In this document: positions 29,865 to 35,694 of the stretch, piece by piece
How positions within the stretch are numbered: position 1 is the stretch's first letter
Layout of the letters: every line of letters starts with the position of its first letter
Assembly: GCA_021782915.1 (NCBI GenBank)
Contig: JAJXUK010000023.1
Span: 1-35,694 of the forward strand
DNA length: 35,694 nt
From: Actinomycetes bacterium
GTDB lineage: Bacteria; Actinomycetota; Acidimicrobiia; Acidimicrobiales; RAAP-2
Direction of reading: 5' to 3'
Notes under the pieces: generated by a model
Told to the model about the DNA's origin: nothing
Databases searched by the model: none
Seen by the model: only the letters and a program-made list of their open reading frames with translations
Program-made: the position numbers and the translations under genes

Positions 29865-30755
29865 CTAGTGCTGGGCGCTCTTGCCGCCCTTGCCGCCCGA
29901 GGCGGCGACCGTGAAGGTGATCGAGACCGTGTGATCATTCACGACTTTGGTCGGCGCCGTCGCGGTGCCGGCCGAGACCGCGCTCAGCGTGACGGTCGGC
30001 GCGTTGAAGGTCAGGGTGTAGATACCGGCCGTCGGCAGAGTCTTCACTCCCTTGCCACTGACGCCCCAGTTGTAGCCGTACACGACGGCGCCGGTCGCGT
30101 TGATCTCAGCGGACATCGGTGTGTTGTCAGCCACGACGTAGGTGTCGGTGGTGTCATTGAACAGGCTGAAGGTCGCCCCCTTGTCAAAGACGCGCATCGG
30201 CGAGGTGCCGACCGGGTTGGTGTCGGTGAAGACGGTCGGGTCTGCGCTGTAGCCGCCCACGATCTGCATGGCCAACACCCCGTAGGCCGAGAGGTTGTCA
30301 GCCAGGCTGGGGTCGAGCTTGGTGACCGTGTAGCCCTCGAGCGAGCCAATCGAGTTCGAGGTGTCCAGCAGGCCCACCTCCACGCGGATCGGTGTGCCGG
30401 CCTTGAGCGCGTCACTGGTCAGGTTGGATCCGAAGGAGGCCATCGCGCTCACGCCGCTCGCGGCGCTCAGGCACTGGGCCTGCCAGGTGTTGATCCCTTG
30501 GACGTAGTAGTAGCCCGATGCCTCGTAGCCGCTCTGCGGCAGCCCGGTCGGGGCGCCCAGCGGGCTCGGGGTGCCGGAGCCGCACGAGACCGCGAACGTG
30601 CCGCTGTCGGGCACGAACACGGTTGGTACAGACAGGTTGTTGGTCAACTCCATCACGGGGGGCCCCTGCTTGGCGAATGCCGTGCCCGGGCCCGTGAGCA
30701 GGGCGGCGAGCAGCGTGGCGCCCGCCGCGACCGAAGTCCAGTGCCGTTGCTTCAT
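29865..30755 (-). CDS. secreted protein of unknown function (296 aa)
   Basis: A very good Shine-Dalgarno (AGGAGGAG) precedes ATG 30755, suggesting strong expression. Signal peptide MKQRHWTSVAAGATLLAALL with cleavage near AFA-KQ (28). The mature protein is rich in Thr, Ser, Gly, Asn and Ala. It has segments such as ELTNNLSVPTVFVPDSGTF, YYYVQGINTWQAQC and VVYGYNWGVSGKG, and is probably all-beta. Only two mature cysteines (CGSGTPS and QAQC) are seen. The Lys/Gly-rich tail GGKGGKSAQH is probably flexible. No family recognised. It could be a surface or matrix protein, but nothing in the context fixes a role. Confidence 0.7.
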   Translation of the reverse strand: MKQRHWTSVAAGATLLAALLTGPGTAFAKQGPPVMELTNNLSVPTVFVPDSGTFAVSCGSGTPSPLGAPTGLPQSGYEASGYYYVQGINTWQAQCLSAASGVSAMASFGSNLTSDALKAGTPIRVEVGLLDTSNSIGSLEGYTVTKLDPSLADNLSAYGVLAMQIVGGYSADPTVFTDTNPVGTSPMRVFDKGATFSLFNDTTDTYVVADNTPMSAEINATGAVVYGYNWGVSGKGVKTLPTAGIYTLTFNAPTVTLSAVSAGTATAPTKVVNDHTVSITFTVAASGGKGGKSAQH

Positions 30756-31115
30756 GGTGCTCCTCCTGAGTTGATGTCATGCGGGCCTCGGGCCGGGTGA
30801 TTCCGGGCTCGCTGGCGAGCTCGGCGTCTGGTACTGGTGTCGCACTGGTGACGATAGGAACGCTGCGCGCGCGCGCCCAGAGTCCAAGGGCGCTCTGCGA
30901 GGCCCGGGCCGATTTCAGACGCGGGCGCTCGAGGTGCGAACTCGCGCGGCGACGGCGCCACGTCGTGGCAGATCAGAGGGCCCGACACGCACCGGGGGGC
31001 CGGAGGTAGGTCACGGTGTTCACTATAATTACACTAGTAAATATCAAGAATAGTTGCCGTGGGCAACCTTTTGGCCGTCAGGGGCGCGCTCGGGGTGCGG
31101 GGCTCGAGCGCGGGA
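30756..31115. other. 360-bp gene-free stretch with an AT-rich regulatory island
   Basis: No convincing gene. Most of it is GC-rich, but 31018-31075 is sharply AT-rich. It holds TATAAT (31024-31029), the near-palindrome TTACACTAGTAA (31029-31040) and the inverted repeat GTTGCC-GTG-GGCAAC (about 31053-31067). On the minus strand this island lies about 270 bp upstream of the secreted-protein start. On the plus strand it has no gene to serve. It is the best candidate promoter/operator for the secreted protein, or part of the end region of the leftward gtrA transcript. Confidence 0.4.
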
Positions 31116-31709
31116 CTACTCGTCGTAGCCGGCGGGGCTGTCTTCAGAGTGGAGATGCTCCTCGATGCCCCCGATCGTGTCGAGGCGGAAGATGCGGTTG
31201 AACAGCAGGATCTTGAGGACCCAGAACACGGCGAAGCTGACGAAGTTGGCGCCCGTGACCAGCACCGTGGCCAGCGCGTGGTGCCAGTGGTGCTGGTCGA
31301 TGAGGGCCTTGACCCCTAGGGCGCCGACGGTGGAGACGATGATGCCCAGCACCACCATGGCCCAGAAGGGCAGCACCTCCTTGAGCAGGTGACTGCGACC
31401 ACGCTTGCCCCAGACCCAGGAGCGGTGCAGGAAGTACGCCGGCACGGCGGCGGCCAGGTTGCCGAAGGCGGTGGCCAGGACCTCGCTGGAAATCCAGCGC
31501 GCCCCGAAGACGAGGGCGATCGTTGAGAGCGAGACCAGAGTCGAGACGACCGAGACGCCGGTGTAGCGCAGCAGGCCTCGCCCCTCGCGCGAGCGCGCCC
31601 AACTCAGGACGTCGCCCGGCGTGCGGGGCAGGCTGAATCGGAGTCGGTTGTCGCGCGGGTCCGACGCGCCAGCGGCGCCTATGGCTGCACGCTCCCGCAG
31701 TGCAGGCAC
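31116..31709 (-). CDS. GtrA-family membrane protein
   Basis: About 197 residues with four predicted helices in a GtrA domain, beginning GRGLLRYTGVSVVSTLVSL and including AYFLHRSWVWGKRGRSHLL (the F-x-RxWVF-type motif) and FVSFAVFWVLKILLFNRIF. GtrA proteins take part in moving lipid-linked sugars or in surface polysaccharide work; the exact role here is unknown. The start is uncertain: the frame is open to 31745 inside mscL, GTG 31709 overlaps mscL by 31 bp, and a later start nearer the domain is possible. Third gene of the leftward FUSC - mscL - gtrA group. Confidence 0.85.
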   Translation of the reverse strand: MPALRERAAIGAAGASDPRDNRLRFSLPRTPGDVLSWARSREGRGLLRYTGVSVVSTLVSLSTIALVFGARWISSEVLATAFGNLAAAVPAYFLHRSWVWGKRGRSHLLKEVLPFWAMVVLGIIVSTVGALGVKALIDQHHWHHALATVLVTGANFVSFAVFWVLKILLFNRIFRLDTIGGIEEHLHSEDSPAGYDE

Positions 31710-32092
31710 TTGGTCGCCGCGGCGGGCAGGTCGCCCGAGAGGCACTCCGGGCAGGTCTTGACCGGCGCGGGTGCCTTGGGCGCCCCGAAGACCTCCTTGC
31801 CGAGGCGGGCCATGTACGCGCGGAAGGGCACGACGAGCAGGAAGTAGATCACCGCCATGAAGATGACGAAGTAGATGATGGCCGAGATGAACGCGCCGAC
31901 GTTGACGAACTGGCCGTTGATGGTCCAGCCGAGCCCGGGTGTGCCACCGCCCTCCATGGCGCTCACCAGCGGCGTGATGATCGAGTCGGTGAACGCCTTG
32001 ACGAGCGTCGAGAAGGCCAGGGCGACGACCAGGCCGACGGCCACGACGATCACCTCGCCCTGCATCAGGAAGTTCTTGAATCCCTTGAGCAT
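31679..32092 (-). CDS. mscL: large-conductance mechanosensitive channel with a C-terminal zinc ribbon
   Basis: Opens under membrane tension to release solutes in osmotic downshock. The N-terminus LKGFKNFLMQGEVIVVAVGL and the first helix up to IITPLVSA are classic MscL. A second helix (about 70-92) is followed by a basic cytoplasmic stretch. Instead of ending in the usual charged helix, residues about 112-137 hold CPECLSGDLPAAATKCLHCG, two CxxC pairs like a small zinc ribbon. This tail variant is known in some actinobacterial MscLs. ATG 32092 has GGAGG at 5-base spacing; the in-frame GTG just before it is less well placed. Confidence 0.93.
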   Translation of the reverse strand: MLKGFKNFLMQGEVIVVAVGLVVALAFSTLVKAFTDSIITPLVSAMEGGGTPGLGWTINGQFVNVGAFISAIIYFVIFMAVIYFLLVVPFRAYMARLGKEVFGAPKAPAPVKTCPECLSGDLPAAATKCLHCGSVQP

Positions 32093-32148
32093 CACTACCT
32101 CCTCGTAAGGCGCGAGTGCCGCGACGTGCGGGTCGCCACGGGCCGAGT

Positions 32149-34239
32149 CTAGGAGTCCGCCCTGGCCAGGCGCCTGGTGAGCTCGTCGCGCGCGTGCTGG
32201 GCGGTGTTGATCGCGTTGACGAGCTCGTCCAGGTGCACGCCGATCGAGGCGGGAGCGTCCACCTTAATCAAGTGGGAGAGCGCCGCGCGATACAGGGTGC
32301 GAAGGTCCGCGGGAGCCACCTGGGCAGCGAGCAGGTCCCCGAGGTGGCTCAAGGACTGTGCGATGGCGTCCTGGAGCGCGACGAGCTCGGGCGCTTCGGA
32401 CACCGTCGCGCCGCGCTCGGCCTCCACGCGCAGGGCGTGCAGCGCGCGCAGGATCCGCGTCGAGGCCGCCAGCATGGCCTGGCCGTGCTCGGGGTCCACG
32501 CGGCTGGTGCGCGGCTCGACCAGCGAGCGGCCCACCGCCGCCTCGGCGCGACCCCAGGCCAGGCGCGCGGCCCGCGAGGCCTCGCCGGTGGGCCCGGGTG
32601 TGCGCGGCCCACCACTGACGAGCGGCGCGACGAGGGCCCAGTAGTCGCCAAGGCGTGCGAAGAGCTGGCCCTCGGCGGCCACGACCCCCGCGCGTGGTGG
32701 TGTGGGCCAGGCGAGGTAGGCCAGCGTCGCGATCAGCCCGCCCAGGCCGATCTCGAGGAGTCGATCGAGTGCCGTGGTTATCGGCTCATGCAGCGAGGTG
32801 CTGAGCAGGATCAGGATCAGCGCGGTGACGAAGCCGATGGAGATCGAGAAGCTCGCCGACCACGAGGAGTAGGCGACCCACGCGCACAGGCCCACCAGCA
32901 CCGCCGTGCCCAGGGCGTTCGGGTGAAGGGTGCTCACCAGCAGTGCGGCGATGACCGCGCCGAGCAGGGTGCCCACGAGGCGACCCACGCCGAGGCGCAG
33001 CAGCGTCGAGTAGTCGGGCTTGAGGATGACCGTGACCGAGAAGGCCAGCCAGTAGCCCCGCGGCAGGTGCCACCAGTTCGCGAGCAGCACCGCCGTGGGC
33101 ACGGCCAGGCTCAGGCGGATCGCGTGGCGCAGCGCCGGGCTCATCGACGTCACGCTGGCGCGCAGCACGTCACGCCCGCCGGCCCACGGGCTCTCCGGCG
33201 CGACTGAGTCACTCGCGTCCCAGGCCCGGCGTGCCGCGCCAATCTCGGCGCCGCGCGAGAGCCCGTCGGCCGCGCGCACCTGTCCGGCGAGAGCGCGCAG
33301 GTGCTTGGCGCACTCGCTCAGCACGACCGCTTCGCCATCTTCGATCTCCTCGAGGCGGTCCGCCAGGGTCTCGAGACTCGCTCTCGGCGAGCTGGGTGCC
33401 GGGACCGCCCGGCGGCGCAGGCGCCCGGCCACGCCCGTCAGAGCGTCGGCCGCGACGTCGCCGGCGAGAGCGAGCAGCGCCTCAGCCTCCGGGTGCGTCA
33501 CGCGTTGGCGGAGTCCCGCCAGGGTGGTCAGCTCCAGGCGGGCGCGACGCAGCTGGTTGAGGATCGACTGCAGGCTGAGAGCGTCCGCGCGCGCGAAGAG
33601 CGCCGGGCGCTCCAGATCGAGCACGACCTGGTCGAGTACGGCGAGCGTGGCGATGGCCGGCGTCTGCGGGGCCGAGCGCGCGAGCAGAGCGACGGCGTCG
33701 CAGGCCCGCGCGAGCTGGAGACGTTGGTGGCGCAGACTCGGCGGCAGCCGGAGCAGGACGAGGGCGAGCACCTCGCCGAGCGCGCCGAGCGTGACCAGTC
33801 CCGCCGAGTGCGCGGCGGCTGACCACGAGCCGGCGAAGCGCCCGAGCACCGTGAAGGCGATGATCGCCTGTGAGCCGATGGCGGCCTGGGTCTGGCCGAG
33901 GGCGACGAGCAGGCCGGCGCCGAAGCACCAGGGAATGAGCAGCAGCAGGTGCCAGGTAGGGCTCGAGGCGCTGGCCACGCCGACGAGCGTTGAGAGTCCC
34001 ATGCCCAGCGCATCCAAGATCGCCAGGCGCAGACTGATGCGTGGGGCCCCGATCAGGGAGACCACCGCGACGAGGTTCGCTCCGACCGCCATGGCGATCG
34101 CCGATGTCGTGCTGGAGAGGGCCTCGCCGAGGATGAAGAGGACCACGACGGGCGCGGCCGTTACCAGGCCCACGACGGGAGAGAACAGTGCGACGTCCAC
34201 GCGCAGGCTCTGGCGCACCGCGCTGATCAGGCGACTCAC
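32149..34239 (-). CDS. FUSC-family (YccS/aromatic acid exporter-like) membrane protein
   Basis: A 696-residue integral membrane protein with two hydrophobic blocks (about 20-170 and 370-510), each followed by a soluble helical part. The second block carries the family core HLPRGYWLAFSVTVILKPDY followed by LLRLGVGRLVGTLLGAVIAAL. FUSC proteins are related to fusaric-acid and aromatic-acid efflux proteins; the substrate is unknown here. GTG 34239 with AAGG 7 bases ahead is the start. It leads the leftward group with mscL (57 bp on) and gtrA, and is divergent from the acyl-CoA synthetase across about 70 bp. Confidence 0.85.
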   Translation of the reverse strand: MSRLISAVRQSLRVDVALFSPVVGLVTAAPVVVLFILGEALSSTTSAIAMAVGANLVAVVSLIGAPRISLRLAILDALGMGLSTLVGVASASSPTWHLLLLIPWCFGAGLLVALGQTQAAIGSQAIIAFTVLGRFAGSWSAAAHSAGLVTLGALGEVLALVLLRLPPSLRHQRLQLARACDAVALLARSAPQTPAIATLAVLDQVVLDLERPALFARADALSLQSILNQLRRARLELTTLAGLRQRVTHPEAEALLALAGDVAADALTGVAGRLRRRAVPAPSSPRASLETLADRLEEIEDGEAVVLSECAKHLRALAGQVRAADGLSRGAEIGAARRAWDASDSVAPESPWAGGRDVLRASVTSMSPALRHAIRLSLAVPTAVLLANWWHLPRGYWLAFSVTVILKPDYSTLLRLGVGRLVGTLLGAVIAALLVSTLHPNALGTAVLVGLCAWVAYSSWSASFSISIGFVTALILILLSTSLHEPITTALDRLLEIGLGGLIATLAYLAWPTPPRAGVVAAEGQLFARLGDYWALVAPLVSGGPRTPGPTGEASRAARLAWGRAEAAVGRSLVEPRTSRVDPEHGQAMLAASTRILRALHALRVEAERGATVSEAPELVALQDAIAQSLSHLGDLLAAQVAPADLRTLYRAALSHLIKVDAPASIGVHLDELVNAINTAQHARDELTRRLARADS

Positions 34240-34311
34240 GGGCCAACCTTAGTGACGCTCAGCGAAGGCGCCCCGCCAAGTGGAGTAGTACTGAGAGCGA
34301 AAGGTGGGGAC

Positions 34312-35694
34312 ATGATGAGTGCATCCGAGACGTTCCGCGCGGCCCGCGACTTCCTGGTGGCGACGCGCACCGACTACGAGAGCGCGTACGCGCGCTTCGT
34401 CTGGCCGCGGCCGGACGAGTTCAACTTCGCCCTGGACTGGTTTGACGCGGTGCTGGCGGCCGAGACGCCGGACGTTGCGGCGCTGCGCATCATTGAGGCC
34501 GACGGCACCGACCGCGCGTACAGCTTCGCCACCATGTCGTCTCGCTCGAACCAGGTGGCCAACTGGCTGGGCGAGCTCGGGGTGCGACGCGGCACGAGAG
34601 TGCTCGTGGTGCTGGGCAATCAGGTCGAACTCTGGGAAGTCACCCTCGCGGTCATGAAGCTCGGCGCCGTGCTCATCCCGGCGACGACGCTGCTGACTGA
34701 GGCGGACTTCGCCGATCGGCTCACGCGCGCGCACGCCGGCGCGGTCATCGCGCGCGCCGACGTCGCTCCACGAGTGGACGCGGTGCCCGGTGACTTCGTG
34801 CGAGTGATCGTCGGGGGCTCCCGGGAGGGATGGCACGAGTACGCCCAGAGCGCTGAGGCGCGCGCGGACTTCGCGCCGGACGGACCCACCAAGTCGAGCG
34901 ATCCGCTGCTCGTCTACTTCACCTCGGGCACGACAGCCCTGCCCAAGATGGTCGAGCACACCCACGCGAGCTACCCGATCGGTCATCTCTCGACGATGTA
35001 CTGGATCGGCCTCACGCCGGGAGACGTCCACCTGAACGTGTCGAGCCCGGGCTGGGCCAAGCACGCCTGGAGCTGCGTCTTCGCGCCGTGGATCGCCGGG
35101 GCGACCACGTGCGTCTACAACTATGAGCGCTTCGACGCGCCCAGCATGCTGAATGTTCTGCGCGACGTCGGCGTGACGACCTTCTGCGCGCCGCCGACCG
35201 TGTGGCGGATGCTGATCCAGCAGCCGCTGGGTGACTGGCGACTCTCCCTGCGCGAGGTGGTGGGCGCGGGCGAGCCGCTGAACCCCGAGGTCATCGATCA
35301 GGTCCAGCGCGCCTGGGGCCTGACGATCCGCGACGGCTTCGGCCAGACCGAGACGACGGTGCAGGTCGGCAACACGCCGAACCAGGCGGTGAAGCCGGGC
35401 TCCATGGGTCGACCCATACCGGGCTACGTCATCGAGATCGTCGACCCGACCACCGACCAGGTGGCCGACGAGGGTGAGATCTGCGTCTCGCTGGCCGGCC
35501 AGCGCCCGATCGGGGTCATGGCTGGATACCGCAATGCCGCGGGCGACGACGCCGAGCGCAACGCGACGGCCTTCGCCGGGGGTCGCTATCACACCGGTGA
35601 CGTCGCGCGACGAGACGAGGACGGCTACATCACCTACGTCGGACGCACGGATGACGTCTTCAAGTCCAGCGACTACCGGATCAGCCCCTTCGAG
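34312..35694 (+). CDS. AMP-forming acyl-CoA synthetase (acetyl/medium-chain type), cut by window end
   Basis: The frame is open from ATG 34312 (or ATG 34315) to the last base, 461 codons without a stop. GGTGGGG precedes the start. The N-terminal helix region FVWPRPDEFNFALDWFDAVL, the ATP loop VYFTSGTTALPKMVEHTH, the GWAKHAWSCVFAPWIAGAT segment, DGFGQTETT and the hinge YHTGDVARRDEDGYITYVGR match acetyl-CoA or medium-chain acyl-CoA synthetases. The C-terminal lysine domain begins at DDVFKSSDYRISPFE and lies mostly outside the window. The ATP loop reads GTTALPK and not the commoner GTTGxPK, a variant seen in this subgroup. Substrate not determined. Confidence 0.9.
   Translation, partial: MMSASETFRAARDFLVATRTDYESAYARFVWPRPDEFNFALDWFDAVLAAETPDVAALRIIEADGTDRAYSFATMSSRSNQVANWLGELGVRRGTRVLVVLGNQVELWEVTLAVMKLGAVLIPATTLLTEADFADRLTRAHAGAVIARADVAPRVDAVPGDFVRVIVGGSREGWHEYAQSAEARADFAPDGPTKSSDPLLVYFTSGTTALPKMVEHTHASYPIGHLSTMYWIGLTPGDVHLNVSSPGWAKHAWSCVFAPWIAGATTCVYNYERFDAPSMLNVLRDVGVTTFCAPPTVWRMLIQQPLGDWRLSLREVVGAGEPLNPEVIDQVQRAWGLTIRDGFGQTETTVQVGNTPNQAVKPGSMGRPIPGYVIEIVDPTTDQVADEGEICVSLAGQRPIGVMAGYRNAAGDDAERNATAFAGGRYHTGDVARRDEDGYITYVGRTDDVFKSSDYRISPFE

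Noticed and set aside
30779-31009. 76-aa Arg-rich plus-strand frame
   Set aside because: No ribosome site, biased Arg/Ala/Ser composition, no domain; looks like chance in GC-rich DNA.
34249-35592. 447-aa frame on the minus strand
   Set aside because: Antisense shadow of the plus-strand acyl-CoA synthetase, which has all family motifs. The minus product is rich in Arg, His and Asp with no recognisable domain.
1-35694. CRISPR array or rRNA genes
   Set aside because: No regularly spaced repeats and no rRNA-like sequence were seen anywhere in the window.

Overview
The window is high-GC bacterial DNA with tightly packed genes, many GTG/TTG starts, and stop/start overlaps of the GTGA, TTGA or TGATG type. 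Together with a monomeric isocitrate dehydrogenase, FUSC and hemolysin-III-type membrane proteins and actinobacterial-style secreted proteins, this points to an actinomycete (Actinomycetota). An acidimicrobial lineage is possible, but that is a guess from gene style and not from a marker gene.

Region 1 (68-7532) is an integrated element in a tRNA-Val(GAC) gene. The tRNA 3' part (68-120) is repeated exactly at 7480-7532, so the circular form would be about 7.4 kb. The element carries a tyrosine integrase, an excisionase-like HTH protein that meets the integrase tail to tail with overlapping stop codons, and a 23-bp tandem motif at both ends that looks like integrase arm sites. It also holds an ISL3 transposase remnant, a small orphan protein, a SIR2-like gene broken by one base in an A5 run, a two-helix membrane protein, a type I signal peptidase, a polytopic membrane protein, an anchored extracytoplasmic protein and a 322-aa unknown. 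Its base composition is clearly less GC-rich than the flanks. I see no replication or conjugation genes.

Region 2 (7533-14937) is chromosome: a methyltransferase, a small secreted protein, monomeric NADP isocitrate dehydrogenase, an anchored extracytoplasmic protein, a hemolysin III-family membrane protein, a secreted HExxE protein and a remnant of a class III nucleotide cyclase.

Region 3 (14938-28854) starts with a malonyl-CoA-synthetase-like ligase, followed by a sugar catabolic locus. An IclR regulator and a zinc alcohol/sugar dehydrogenase read left. From the shared control region, nine genes read right: an M24-fold protein lacking metal ligands, a U32-like TIM-barrel candidate, an IlvD/Edd sugar-acid dehydratase, a sugar ABC transporter (binding protein, two permeases, ATPase), an SMP-30-type lactonase and a 2-oxoglutarate-semialdehyde-type dehydrogenase. 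The set fits non-phosphorylative (Weimberg-like) oxidation of a pentose to 2-oxoglutarate. No standard 2-keto-3-deoxypentonate dehydratase is visible.

Region 4 (28877-35694) holds a YHS metal-binding protein and a cupredoxin, a secreted protein of unknown role, then a leftward FUSC - MscL - GtrA membrane-protein group (MscL carries a C-terminal zinc ribbon). A rightward acyl-CoA synthetase is cut by the window end.
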